The notes beneath the pieces are model-generated. The model ran no database searches. It saw only the letters and a program-made list of their open reading frames with translations, and was not told the DNA's origin. Made by a program: the position numbers and the translations under genes. From positions 33,451,885-33,515,884 of the forward strand of contig NC_084844.1 of the NCBI RefSeq assembly GCF_033115175.1: a stretch of DNA of 64,000 nucleotides, written 5' to 3'. This DNA is from Lepus europaeus. Taxonomy: Eukaryota; Chordata; Mammalia; Lagomorpha; Leporidae. Shown here in pieces: positions 34,166-44,549 of the stretch. The first letter of the stretch is position 1. Every line of letters starts with the position of its first letter.

Positions 34166-34281
34166 ATATCACATTTTCTTTATTCATCCATTGATGGACA
34201 TTTAGGTTGCTTCCATATCTTGACTATTGTGAATAAAGCTGCAATGAACATGGAAGTGCAGGTATATTTAAGAGATGATGA

Positions 34282-34612
34282 GGGGCTGGTGATGTGGTGT
34301 AGAGGTAAAGCTGCTGCCTGCAGTGCCCGCATCCCATATGGATGCCAGTTTGAGTCCCAGCTGCTCCGCTTCCGATTCAGCTCCCTGCTATGGCCTGGGA
34401 AAAGAGTGGAAGATGGCACAAGTGCCTGGGCCCTGCACATGTATGGGAGACCCAGAAGAAGCTCCTGGCTCCTGGCTTCAGATCTGCCCAGCTTGGAGAG
34501 TGAACCTGCAGATAGAAGACCTCTCTCTCTCGTTCTCTCTCTTTCTCCCCCTCTCCCTCTCCCTCTCTGTAACTCTGCCTTTCAAATAAATAAATCAATG
34601 TGTTAAAAAAAA
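34282..34612 (+). repeat. C-SINE type A
   Basis: GGGGCTGGTGATGTGGTGTAG head, AAATAAATAAATCAATG tail. Perfect 11-bp duplication AGAGATGATGA at 34271-34281 and 34613-34623. Confidence 0.95.
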
Positions 34613-34959
34613 GAGAGATGATGATTAGGATCTTGCTTTTTTATCCATTTGGACAATGTTTGCCTTTTAATTAAGAGCTTTCAGATAATTTACATATAAT
34701 AATTGAATTAGGGTCAACTATTTTATTACTTGTTTTTCTTTGTCTTCTTTTTCATTCCATTCTTTCTCCTTCTTGTCTTATGTATTATTTTTATTGTTTG
34801 GGTGAATATCCTAGAAATTACAGTTTGCATCCCTGATTCTGCAAAGCCTACATGAACCAATTCCTGCCTAAAGAACATTCTGTAGAATTTCTTTTGTGCT
34901 GATATGTTGATGTGAGTGCTTTCAATCTTTTATTTATCTGAAAATATCTGTGCCTTTCT

Positions 34960-35248
34960 TTTTTTTTTTTAAGAATAATTTTATTTCTCTGAAAGAGTTA
35001 TAGAGAGAGGTAGAGCCAGAGAGAGGGAGCGAGGTCTTCCATTCCACTGGTTCACTCCCCAAATGACCACAATGGCCAGAGCTGAGCTGATCTGAAGCCA
35101 GGAGCCAGAAGCCGGGAGCTTCTTCCTGGTCTCCTCCACAGCAGGGAGCTGGATCAGAAGAGAAGCTGCCAGGACTTGAACCGGCACCCATATGGGATGC
35201 TGGCACTGCAGGCTGGGGCTTTAACCCACTGTGCCACAGCGCTGGCCC
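34960..35248 (-). repeat. C-SINE type A with internal deletion
   Basis: Reverse element lacking about 40 bp between GGTCTCC and TCCACAGCAGGG. GTGCCTTTCTT lies on both flanks. Confidence 0.92.
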
Positions 35249-35380
35249 CAGTGCCTTTCTTCTTGAAGGAACTGTTTGCTTGACAGATTTTGGAATTGCA
35301 GTTTTCTTTCAGTAGATTGAAAACGTTATTCTGTGGTTTTATGGTTTCCACTGTTACTGTCCACAGTCAGCTGTTGAGCT

Positions 35381-35596
35381 CAGAGGCTGGCAAAACCTAC
35401 AATTCCTGGGTCAAATCTGATCACTTGCTTTTGTAATAAAGTTTTACTGGAATACAGTCATGATCATTTGTATATTCTTGATGGCTGCTTTTATGTTACA
35501 ATGGCCTAACTGGATAGTTATTACACAGGCCATATGGCCCAGAAAGCCTAAAATATTTACTATCTGGCCCTTTACAAAAAAGTTTGCTGGCATCTG
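35381..35596 (-). mobile_element. hAT-type DNA transposon remnant, same family as 20158-20496
   Basis: Inverted ends CAGAGGCTGGCAAAAC / AGTTTGCTGGCATCTG, with AATAAAGTTTTACTGGAATAC and CCTAAAATATTTACTATCTGG inside, typical of this MER/Charlie-like family. No clear 8-bp duplication remains. Confidence 0.8.
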
Positions 35597-36785
35597 TTCT
35601 AGACAACACTCTTTCAAAATAACCTTTTTTTCTCTCTGCCAATGTTTACTTGTCTTTGGTTTTCTGCAGTTTCATTACGATGTGCCTTGCTGTGGAATGG
35701 TTTTACTTCCTTGTTATCTGTGTGTCTGTTCTAGAAAATTCCCAGCTATTACCTCTTCAAATATTTCTGCCATTGTCTTTCCCCTTTCCTTCTGTGATCC
35801 CAATTTAAGACCATTTAACCCTTATTCATTTTTCTTTTTAAATGTTTCACAACTTTTTCATTCTTTTGAGTTTCCTTTTGCGTAGTTTATTCTACTTTTC
35901 TGTTAGCTTTTTTTTCTCATAAGCTAGGTCTAAATGGGCTGTTAAATTCATTCACTGAGTTCTAAATTTAGGTAGTTTTCAATTCTATAATCAAATTTTA
36001 TTTTCCAGCCCTGCCATTCTCATTTTTGAGTTTTAGTTCTTTTCCCAAGTCTTCAAGCTTGGCATTTATCTCTCTGAAATAATAAGTATGGCTGTTTTAT
36101 TATCTGATTCTGGTAATTCCATTATATTGAGTTTCCATAGTCTTTCAGTTGTCTTGTTTGTGCTGTTTCTCAGCTATGCTGGCTACCACCTTCATGCAAC
36201 TGGTTATTCTGTATTTGAAAAATTACTTGTAAAAATAATTTGAGGCCTAGGAGGATGTCTTCCTCAAAGATGATTTATGCTTTTACTAGGACTTAGGGAC
36301 ACTAGTGATCAGGGATCACCTTGATCCAGTTCAGGGCTTAAGGATTTCCTGGCTGCAATCTATACAAAGGATGGGATACAGCCTATTAAGGACCTAGTCA
36401 TGAAAGTGGGGGCTAGTCTGACTTCTGGGAAGTCCAGTCTCTGAGTTTTTCCTTCTAGACCTAGACCTAGACAGCTATACAGCTCAGCTCAGTCTCTCAG
36501 TCACCTCTTAACGGATGGCAAATGCCATAGAGGCAAAACCAGCCCCAAGAGCTGAGCTTACTTAATTTCCACTTTCACTTGCAACTCAGCCCAGTAACTC
36601 TTTACTATCTTGTTAGTCTTTTTTAAGAATATTGCTTTTATACTTTGTCCAGTTTATTGGTTGTTTTCAGTGGGAAAGCTGGTTTGAATTACCAAGGTTG
36701 GTTTTACTAGAAGTGATAATTTAATTTTTAAAAATTTCTTAGCTACTTAATCCTCCATTTCAACCATTTTTATTACTTTGTGTAT

Positions 36786-37123
36786 TTTTTTTTTTTTTTT
36801 GACAGGTAGAATGGATAGTGAGAGAGAGAGAGAGAGACAGAGAGGAAGGTCTTCCTTTTTGCCGTTGGTTCACCCTCCAATGGCCACTGCGGCCAGCGCA
36901 TCGCGCTGATCCGAAGCCTGGAGCCAGGTGCTTCTCCTGGTCTCCCATGCGGGTGCAGGGCCCAAGGACTTGGGCCACCCTCCATTGCCTTCCCGGGCCA
37001 TAGCAGAGAGCTGGCCCGGAAGAAGGGCAACCGGGATAGAATCCGGCACCCTGACCGGGACTAGAATCTGGTGTGCCGGCGCCGCAAGGCGGAGGATTAG
37101 CCTGTTAAGCCACAGCACCGGCC
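36786..37123 (-). repeat. C-SINE type B
   Basis: Poly(T) left, CACAGCACCGGCC right. TTGTGTAT duplicated at both ends. Confidence 0.95.
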
Positions 37124-37131
37124 TTGTGTAT

Positions 37132-37425
37132 GTATTTTAATTAATTAATTTCAGATGCTGAGAGAGGAAGATGAAACGGTTTGGGGGGCAGGGAGAGCAC
37201 AAGACCAGCTCCCAATTACTGGTTCACTCCCCAAACGCCTGCAACAGCCAGAGCTGGGCCAAGCTGAAGCCAGGATTTGGGAATTCAATTCAGGTCTTCC
37301 GCATGGGTGTCAGAAACCCAAATACTTGAACTTCACCACTGGCCTTCAAGTTCTGCATTGGCAGGAAGTTGGAATCAGATGAGACGCAGGTGTCTTAATC
37401 TCCAGGCCAAATACCTACACCTATA
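37132..37425 (-). repeat. Old-type C-SINE
   Basis: TTAATTAATTTCAGATGC left, AATCTCCAGGCCAAATACC right. Confidence 0.82.
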
Positions 37426-37446
37426 TACATTCAAAATTATTTATGC

Positions 37447-37716
37447 AGGGGCTGGTGCTGTGGTGTAGTGGGTTAGACCTCTGCCTATGGAGCCAGCATC
37501 CCATATGGGTGCCGGTTCATGTCCCAACTGCTTCTCTTCCTATCCAGCTCTCTGTTAATGGTCTGGGAAAGCAGTGGAAGAAAGCCCAAGTGCTTGGGCC
37601 CCTGTACCTACATGGGAGACCTGGAGGAAGCTCCTGGCTTTGAATAGGTACAGCTCCAGCCATTATGGCCATTTGGGGAGTGAACCAGTGGATGGAAGAC
37701 TTTTCTCTATGTCTCT
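37447..37716 (+). repeat. C-SINE type A, 5' part of a chimera
   Basis: GGGGCTGGTGCTGTGGTGTAG head to GGATGGAAGACTTTTCTC. The normal AATAAA tail is replaced by a second SINE interior. Confidence 0.9.
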
Positions 37717-37788
37717 CCTGGGAAAGCAGTGGGAGGTGGCCCAAGTCCTTGGGCCCCTGCACTAAAAAAAAAAAAAGCACCGGCCTCT
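37717..37788 (+). repeat. SINE-interior fragment with A13 and reversed SINE head
   Basis: CTGGGAAAGCAGTGGGAGG to GGGCCCCTGCACT is a SINE interior, followed by 13 A and then GCACCGGCCT, which is the complement of a SINE head. Confidence 0.8.
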
Positions 37789-37814
37789 AAATAAACCTTT
37801 TTTTTCCCACTTAT

Positions 37815-37839
37815 TTATTTTGACAGAGTTAGACAGTGC

Positions 37840-37877
<38 letters not shown>

Positions 37878-38009
37878 GAGAGAGACAGAGAGAAAGGTCT
37901 TCCTTCCACTGGTTCACTCCCCAAATGGCCGCCACGGCCAGCGCGCTGCACCGATCCGAAGCCAGGAGCCAGGTGCTTCCTCCTGGTCTCCCATGTGGGT
38001 GCAGGGCCC
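37815..38009 (-). repeat. Left arm of fold-back C-SINE
   Basis: Minus-strand SINE 3' half (GACAGAGTTAGACAGTG, expanded GA tract, TCTTCCTTCCACTGGTTC, GAAGCCAGGAGCCAGG) running to GCAGGGCCCA. Confidence 0.88.
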
Positions 38010-38128
38010 ACCTGGCTCCTGGCTTCAGTTCGGCGCAGCATGCTTGCTGTAGAGGCCATTTGGGGGGTGAACCAATGGAAGGAAGACCTCTCTCACTGTC
38101 TAACTCTGCCTGTCAAAAAAAAAGGAAA
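38010..38128 (+). repeat. Right arm of fold-back C-SINE
   Basis: CCTGGCTCCTGGCTTC to CTCTGCCTGTC plus A9, the near-complement of the left arm with about 37 bp between the pairing segments. Confidence 0.88.
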
Positions 38129-38149
38129 AAAAAGTTATTTTGAGGAAAG

Positions 38150-38412
38150 GTCATTGGGCCTAGCAGTTAAGACACCAGTGTCTCCTATCAAAAACCCAGG
38201 TTCACTTCCTGGTTCCAGCTCCCAATTCCAGCTTCCTGCCAGTACTGACCATGGAAGGCAGCAGATGATGGCTCAGTGGTTAGTTCTCGGCCACCCAATT
38301 GGGAGACCTGGATAGAGTTCCCAGCTTTGGCTCAGCCCCATTCTGGCTATACCACTCATCTGGGGAGTGAATCAATGGGTGGGATTCTGTCTCTCTTCCT
38401 CTGAAGGGGAAA
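38150..38412 (+). repeat. Old-type C-SINE
   Basis: GTCATTGGGCCTAGCAGTTAAG head, GGAAGGCAGCAGATGATGG core. Confidence 0.85.
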
Positions 38413-38729
38413 AAACAAAGCTTACTGTAAGCTCTATTGACAACACTTGTCAATTGGTGGGCTCAGTTTAACAGTGATCAGACACTGTGTGCCTTCCATT
38501 TTCTTTATAAAAACCCCAAATGCTAATACATGAAGGTCTTCTCTGGGGCCCTTTAGTATTCCAAAAGAGAAATCTTTGATCTTCTTCCTGAGCCGTCCTC
38601 TGTACAGGAGGTGAAGAGAAGGGCTGGACTTTTAGTTAGTCCATCCATTCTTAGCTCCCCAATTGCTGAAACAGGTACTTGTAAGTCCACATGTCTGCTT
38701 TCCAATTTCTTTAAAGAAGAAACCTCCAG

Positions 38730-39067
38730 GGGCCAGCGCTGTGGTGCAGCGGGTAAGGCTGCTGCCTTCAGTGCTGGCATCCCATATGGGCACCGGTTTG
38801 AATCCTGGCTGCTCCACTTCCGATCCAGCTCTCTGCTGTGGTCTGGAAAAGCAGTGGAAGATGGCCCAAGTCCTAGGGCCCCTGCACCTTCGTGGAAGAC
38901 CTGGAAGAAGCTCCAGGCTCCTGGCTTTGGATTGGCATAGCTCCAGCCATCGCAGCCATCTGGGGAATGAACCATTGGATGGAAGACCTCTTTCTCTCTC
39001 TCTCTCTGTCTCTCCTTCTCTTTGAGTAACTCTAACTTTCCAATAAAATAATAAATCTTTTAAAAAA
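38730..39067 (+). repeat. C-SINE type A
   Basis: GGGGCCAGCGCTGTGGTGCAG head, AATAAAATAATAAATC tail. Confidence 0.93.
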
Positions 39068-39480
39068 TAGAAAATATTGCTGAAAGAAATTAAATGATAC
39101 ACAAATAAATGGAGAGGCATCTTAGGTTCATGGATTGGAAGACAATTATTAAGTTATTGAAACCACCAAGGCAATCTATAGATTCAATGTCATTCCTATC
39201 AAAATCCAAATTTAATTTCTTTAAGAAATAGAAAAATGCTATTCATTCTAAAATTAATACAAAATTTCAAAGTATCCTAAATGCCAATTGTGGTTTTGAT
39301 TTGCATTTCCTTGATAATTAGTGATGTCAAGCCTTTTTTCATGTATCTGTTGGACACTTTTACATTTTCCTTTGAAAATGTCTAATTAGATCTATTGTCC
39401 ATTTTTAAACTGGATTATTTTGGTGTTTTGCTATTTTGTTGTTTGAGTTTCTTATATATTCTGGTTTCAGATAGTATCCT
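39068..39480. repeat. Two L1 fragments in opposite orientation
   Basis: 39068-39285 is plus-strand L1 ORF2-like (AGGCAATCTATAGATTCAATG, CATTCCTATCAAAATCC). 39286-39480 is minus-strand L1 (GTGGTTTTGATTTGCATTTCC, TTGAGTTTCTTATATATTC). Confidence 0.75.
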
Positions 39481-39870
39481 TCCACTATCACAATTTAAGC
39501 ACATATCCTCTTGTCCTATAGTCTTCTAATAAGAGAACAGAACATTTATAATTACAAAATTTTTGATATTTGAAGACAATTACTAAATCACCCTTCCGCA
39601 AGTTAACCTAAATTCTTTTTTTCTTAATATGGTCAATATTTTTCAAAGCTTAAATTCTTACATGTAACATTAGGAAAGTAACTATTATATACTTTATAAG
39701 GACAACTAGGGAAAATATTGGAGTTAAAATTAGATATATTAAAAATAGTAATTTGATGGGTATATAATACAGTTATAAATAATAAATTAAGTCCCAGAAA
39801 AACTGTCATTCACATATTAATTCTCCACCACAGTTCTACCTCTAGCGTTTCAGAGCACAGTAATCCTTAC

Positions 39871-40048
39871 CAGGGGACTTTCCTTGTTGGGAATTGCTTC
39901 TTCGCTCTCTGTATCTGGCTGGAGTGGATAAACCTGTGTCTTTACTAGGCTTGTTTGCAGGCCCCATTTCTGAAATGAGGAATCCCATCTGTTCTGAAGG
40001 CAAGATACTCTCAGGTGGATTGGTCTGGCATTTTATACTGGCATCCAC
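39871..40048 (-). CDS. HSF5: HSF5 penultimate exon (59 codons plus 1 base)
   Basis: Begins GTGGATGCC after a TAG acceptor at 40050-40049 (phase 0) and ends CCCCTG before GTAAGG at 39870 (phase 1). It encodes VDASIKCQ, then SEQMGFLISEMGP, then a Ser/Lys/Arg-rich stretch ending QQGKSP. It joins the previous exon (FSTHQ) and the last exon (D-LHLLVD) in frame. The acceptor is weak: the 40 bases before it are AT-rich rather than pyrimidine-rich, so the exon may be included variably. Skipping it would shift the frame of the last exon. Reading through the donor adds only about 9 residues before a stop. Confidence 0.93.
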
Positions 40049-40334
40049 CTAAAATATTAAACCCATATATTATTCTGAGATTTTCTCCAGACATCTATTA
40101 AAACTTCATATATTTTATCAGAGGAGCTGTATTATAGGATGATGATCCAACAAGCAAGTGTAAAACTTTTCATCCTTATAAATGATACTATCTTTGATTT
40201 TGTTATCTAAACATCAATAAGATGTACACTTCCTCATACTCAAGCCACTGAAATGTATATGGAACTAAATATTAATATAGCATCAGAGGGAGATTTATAA
40301 TGAGGCTTGATTTAACTTACAAAAGTAAGGTATT

Positions 40335-40698
40335 TTTGTTTTATCTGAGAGGAAGGGGGAGGGAGGGAAGAGGGAGAGAGGGAGGAAAAGAGAGGAGAGG
40401 AGAGGAGAGGAGAGAGGGGAGGAGAGGGGAGGGGAGAGGTCTTCCATTTGAACATTCACTCCCCAGTGCCTTCAACAGCCAAGGCTGGACTAGTCCAAAG
40501 CCAGGGACCCAGAACTCAATATGGATCTCTCAAGTGGGTGGCAGAGACAGAGCACTTGAGCCAAACTCACTACCTCCCAGGGTGTACATTAGCAGGAAGC
40601 TGGAATTGGAAGTAGAGCCAAGACTTGAACCTGCACACTCCTATACGGATACAGGCATCTCAAGCGGTGGCTGAACCACTGGGCCAAACATCTGCCCT
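40335..40698 (-). repeat. Old-type C-SINE with (GGAGA)n expansion
   Basis: A purine-rich expansion at 40346-40438 (GGAGAGGAGAGGAGAGG type) takes the place of the usual GA tract; the body runs to CTGGGCCAAACATCTGCCC. Confidence 0.85.
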
Positions 40699-40883
40699 AA
40701 AAGTAAAAGTAAAATATTTTATATTTTACCACTCTAGCATATATCAGACTTTTTCTGCTGGTGATATTGGAATGGTCATATGCATTACTGGGTGATATAC
40801 GTGGGGCATAGATAATTTATCCAACTAATTTTGTATTTTTTACTTAAAGAGGCACTCAAAGTTATATAAGCTTCGAGCTTTAT

Positions 40884-41202
40884 TTATTTATTTAGGACAG
40901 GCAGAGTAGATGGTGAGAGAGAGACAGATCTTCCTTTTTGTTGATTCATCCCCCAATGGCCGCTGCGTGGCTGGCACACCGCACTGAGCCGAAGCCAGGA
41001 GCCAGGTGCTTCCTCCTGGTCTCCCATGCGGGTGCAGGGCCCAAGCACTTGGGCCATCCTCCACTGCCTTCCTGGGCCACAGCAGAGAGTTGGACTGGAA
41101 GAGGAGCAACCAGGACAGAATCCGGTGCATGGACCAGGACTAGAACCTGGTGTGCCGGCGCCGCAGGTGGAGGATTAGCCTATTGAGCCGCAGCGCCGGC
41201 CT
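40884..41202 (-). repeat. C-SINE type B (left arm of inverted pair)
   Basis: TTTATTTAGGACAGGCAG left, GCCGCAGCGCCGGCC right. 15-bp duplication AGCTTCGAGCTTTAT / AGCTTCAAGCTTTAT. Confidence 0.95.
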
Positions 41203-41229
41203 AGCTTCAAGCTTTATAAAAACAAATCA

Positions 41230-41556
41230 GGGCCGGCACCATGGCTCAACAGGCTAATCCTCCACCTTGCGGCGCCGGCACACCGGGTTCTAGTCCCGGT
41301 TGGGGCGCTGGATTCTGTCCCGGTTGTCCCTCTTCCAGGCCAGCTCTCTGCTATGGCCCGGGAAAGCAGTGGAGGATGGCCCAAGTGCTTGGGCCCTGCA
41401 CCCACATGGGAGACCAGGAGAAGCACCTGGCTCCAGGTTTCGGATCAGCGCGATGCGCTGGCCACAGTGGCCATTGGAGGGTGAACCAACGGCAAAAAGG
41501 AAGACCTTTCTCTCTCTCTCTCACTATCCACTCTGCCTGTCAAAAAAAAAAAAAAA
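41230..41556 (+). repeat. C-SINE type B (right arm of inverted pair)
   Basis: GGGCCGGCACCATGGCTCAACA head, CTGCCTGTC plus A17 tail. It lies 27 bp from the head of the minus-strand copy. Confidence 0.95.
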
Positions 41557-41865
41557 AATCATTATCTGTGCTGTTTACAGGATATGAGCTTCTTTCTTGG
41601 ATTCCTAAATTCTTTTTTGGATTTTACCTATGTCAAGGTGATAACTTTCTAAAATACTCTAGTTCTTTATGAACTTAAAGTAAAATTCTATAATGAAATA
41701 AATTGGAAAGTTAAAAACATAGCTTTGAAAAACTATGATGTTCAAATATATTTATTAAAGAAAAAATAATTGTTTGAATGCAATTTGAAGATATGAAACC
41801 TAGTATTCCATCTGTAAACAAAGATAAAGCTTGTGTTTTTTCTACAGGCATATTTAAAGTATAAT

Positions 41866-42003
41866 GGGTCAGGCAGGTGTTGTGGCACAGGAGGCTAAGC
41901 TGCCTAGGATGCCCATGCCCCACATCAGAGTGCCTGCTTCAACTCCTGGCTTCTCCATGTTTCTGTTCCAGCTTCCTGTTGATGTGCCTGGGAGGCAGCA
42001 AAT
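41866..42003 (+). repeat. Old-type C-SINE, 3'-truncated
   Basis: GTCAGGCAGGTGTTGTGGCAC head to GCCTGGGAGGCAGCAAA, then cut. Confidence 0.82.
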
Positions 42004-42419
42004 TTTCTTTTTTAAGGACCCCCAACTGTATTTGTTTAGATCCAGGAGCTCTTAACTCAAACACTTAAGAGAAAACAAATTAAGATTGCATTATTCTGCA
42101 ACTCATTACCAGCAACATACTGCAAAGCAGAATAGTTTGGAAAAGAGGGTTGAAGGGAAGGGGACTGAAGCAGGGAAGATAAAAAAAAAATTAAGTTGAT
42201 CAAGTGGAATCTTTTTTTTTTTTTTTTAATTCTTGGGAACTATGAAATCTTTGCAAGCACACCTTGTCTCTGCTGATTACTTCCCAAACATGTACAAAAT
42301 GGGAACCAAAATGGAGAATCCCTTAAGAACTTTAAGAGATGCAACAGTAAAAGCTACAATTATCCAGCAGCAAGTGTTCCAGGCTTCAGTCGCCAGTCAC
42401 TTCCTCCTCTTGTTTTCAA

Positions 42420-42497
42420 GGAGCAGGTATTCTACTGTATGACACAGGAATCTTAACTGGCTTCTTAACCACTAGGCCAAATGTATGTCCCTCGACG
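42420..42497 (-). repeat. C-SINE relic
   Basis: AACCACTAGGCCAAATGTATG is the reversed head of an old-type SINE. The rest is diverged. Confidence 0.55.
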
Positions 42498-43128
42498 TAC
42501 TTTTGATCAATTATCCCTACTAATTGCTTAAAATCACAGTTTACTCATTTTCTGGACATAAACTAGCAACAATAAAGGAATTCACCTCCACCTTCAGAAT
42601 ATGTCCCTCAAACTAGAGTCAGGTAGCATACATATTAGGTATGCAAACATAAGTAAAGAAATTAAAACACAATATGCTCACAAGACTTCAACAGTGCTTC
42701 AAGAAAATAAGAACTCCAATCAGCTCCTTACCTCCATGCTACAAATAGCTAGGAAGGTCCTCATATCACCTGTTTAATAAACCAAACCTTTTGGGTAGTG
42801 GAATTGTATCAGCCAGGCCTATATAGGCCATCCAAATTAAAAAACAAAACTAAAGGGATGCTCTCACTATGAAAATAAATTTTATACCACAATGCTTAAT
42901 CAGACTGCCTAGAGAGCTTGACTTCAGACCAAAACATAACAAGAGGATGCCAGAAGTTAAAACAATATCTTTTGGAATCTTAGAACACTGGGATATGATT
43001 CTTCCGGGAAGCATAATGAGCTGGTATTAAACCCAAATAAAACCTGGATAAACTTTCAACTAAACTAATCTTTAGGGAAAAGCACTAGGTACTTTTGAGT
43101 TTTATTAGAATTTTTTTTTTCCCCTTAC

Positions 43129-43650
43129 CTGGTGTGTGCTGAATGGTAGCCCTTCCTGTACAAATACTACAGAAGATGGAGATGGATTATGACTTAGCTG
43201 CTCCTTCAGTTTGACATGAGCTTGTTGGATAGCTGTAGATTCCTGCACCGTGCTATTTTCAACAGGCTGAGCTGTGTGGATGGTATAGATGTACTCAGGT
43301 GACTGTGGCAGAGAGCAGGTAATTGCTTGTTCTGTTCCAACCACAAAAGAGGTAATATCTGAGCCCACAGGAGTAAGCGGCTCCAGCTGGCTAGCCTGGC
43401 TTGTGGAAGATGGATTGCTGTTGCTGGAATTAGCGAGGATATGCTGGCCTCTGTTAGACTGAGATGCTGGGCACTGATTCTCAACAGGCTCCACCTTTAC
43501 CATCTCCAGTTTAGGGGAGGAATGTAACTCATCTACTATCTGAAAGACAGCCTCTAAGTTTACTTCTGTCTTTTTGTTCTCATCAGTAGCATTGCAAGAC
43601 CAATTAGAAGGCAGAAATTCAACTGGATAGGAGGATTGCATTGGAGGATT
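43129..43650 (-). CDS. HSF5: HSF5 large internal exon (174 codons)
   Basis: HSF5 is a testis-enriched member of the heat-shock-factor family needed for spermatogenesis. The acceptor (TTCTCTTTTCCCAG at 43651 and above) and donor (CAG/GTAAGG at 43128) give a phase 0-0 exon of 522 bp. It encodes NPPMQSSYPVEFLPSNW, an amphipathic stretch NLEAVFQIVDEL, VKVEPVEN, then a Ser/Asn/Gln-rich region, PLTPVGSD, SPEYIYTIH, and ends FSTHQ. The DNA-binding domain is encoded upstream, outside the window. VKVE (exon residues 51-54, plus coordinates 43489-43500) fits the sumoylation consensus. Because the exon is a multiple of three and in symmetrical phase, skipping would keep the frame. Confidence 0.95.
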
Positions 43651-44199
43651 CTGGGAAAAGAGAAAATAGTACTGTTTGGAAAAATCAAATATGAGGTTGA
43701 GCAGAAAGGTAACAACATTTAGGCTGATGATGGCTAAACATAAGTCATCAAAGAATTCACTAAGAAAACCTAAATACTAATCTACTTTTCAGCAATGGTA
43801 GCCTCAAATCTACTTTTAACATTTACTTAGCATCTACTATATGTCAACAACTATGCTAGGTTTAATATTGGAATAGACCAATAATTCTCAGGGTCAATGT
43901 ATATAAAATTAAATACTTATCTTCTGATAAACTGTCTATAATACCAAATTCTTCCATAAAAGTAGGCACACAAACATATCACTTGTATCTATCATATATT
44001 GTTTTAGGAATACAGTAAGGAAATATTAAACACAGGATGCTCACAAATCCACCAATCCTTTTATAGATTCAGGGGGAGGTATTGATATTCTATTCCAAAT
44101 GATCTGAGAAAGAATGGGTGGATTATCTGTTGTCCTTTTGTTTCTGATACTGTCTATTTTTAATAATAAAGCAACAGAATAAAATAGTTATTACTTTGA

Positions 44200-44290
44200 G
44201 ATTTGTATCTTTGAGACATATTCTCTTACACACAGTGCTTCGCACAGAGTAGGCATTCAATACATACTGGTAATAAATACATAAAGCTGT
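44200..44290 (+). repeat. MIR SINE relic
   Basis: GTGCTTCGCACAGAGTAGGC and ATTCAATACATACTGG match the MIR 3' part. Confidence 0.5.
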
Positions 44291-44549
44291 GAACATAAAA
44301 TACAGAAGAGTAACAATTTAATGAAACATAACAAATTGATATTACCAAATACAAAGCTATATACAGAGCAGACATGCAATAAATTTCGATTATTTCAGAG
44401 TACAAACAAAATATAGAACTCCAATTCAATAAAACTTGTGGTAAGTTGATGTTGCCAAATGCACTACAAAGACAGTATCAATGATTTTTAGAAGCCTATT
44501 AATGCCAAACATGAAATGTAAATTTAAATAGTATAAGCATCAAGCTACT

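Larger units (their letters stand above)
32461..34680 (-). repeat. L1 3' region fragments, minus orientation
   Basis: CCACTGTTTCATATTCTAATTC, ATGTTGTGGCAAATGACAGG, TATTCCATTGTGTATTGATG, GATGGACATTTAGGTTGC and TGCAATGAACATGG occur in antisense L1 order, separated by SINEs and a MITE-like element. Confidence 0.82.
34640..36770 (-). repeat. L1/HAL1-like body, minus orientation
   Basis: Antisense L1-type sequence (CTTTCAGTAGATTGAAAACG, GTTTCATTACGATGTGCCTTG, CTCTTCAAATATTTCTGCC), split by a SINE at 34960-35248 and a hAT element at 35381-35596. The 141-codon plus-strand frame at 35460-35885 is a chance frame across it. Confidence 0.65.
15283..39870 (-). other. HSF5: HSF5 last intron (24.6 kb)
   Basis: Phase-1 intron from the GTAAGG donor at 39870 to the TAG acceptor at 15284-15283. 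It is packed with C-SINEs, L1 segments on both strands, MIR copies and two hAT elements, all listed separately. Stretches without recognised repeats (roughly 17.2-17.49, 17.95-18.35, 18.95-20.15, 27.8-28.5 and 39.5-39.85 kb) show no exon-like sequence to me. Confidence 0.85.
40049..43128 (-). other. HSF5: HSF5 intron between the 174-codon and 59-codon exons
   Basis: A 3.08-kb phase-0 intron. It contains an old SINE with GGAGA repeats (40335-40698), an inverted pair of type B SINEs (40884-41202 and 41230-41556), a truncated SINE (41866-42003) and a SINE relic near 42.42-42.5 kb. The 42.5-43.1 kb part shows nothing recognisable. Confidence 0.85.

Noticed and set aside
35460..35885. 141-codon plus-strand frame
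   Set aside because: It crosses a hAT remnant and antisense L1 sequence, is Phe/Pro-rich by composition and has no recognisable domain or splice context.
32500..36770. Active full-length L1
   Set aside because: Only diverged pieces with no long ORF1 or ORF2 frame; orientation changes and SINE insertions show they are old.
39068..39480. L1 5' inversion by twin priming
   Set aside because: The 3'-directed ends of the two L1 pieces abut, which is the wrong geometry for twin priming. They look like two separate fragments.
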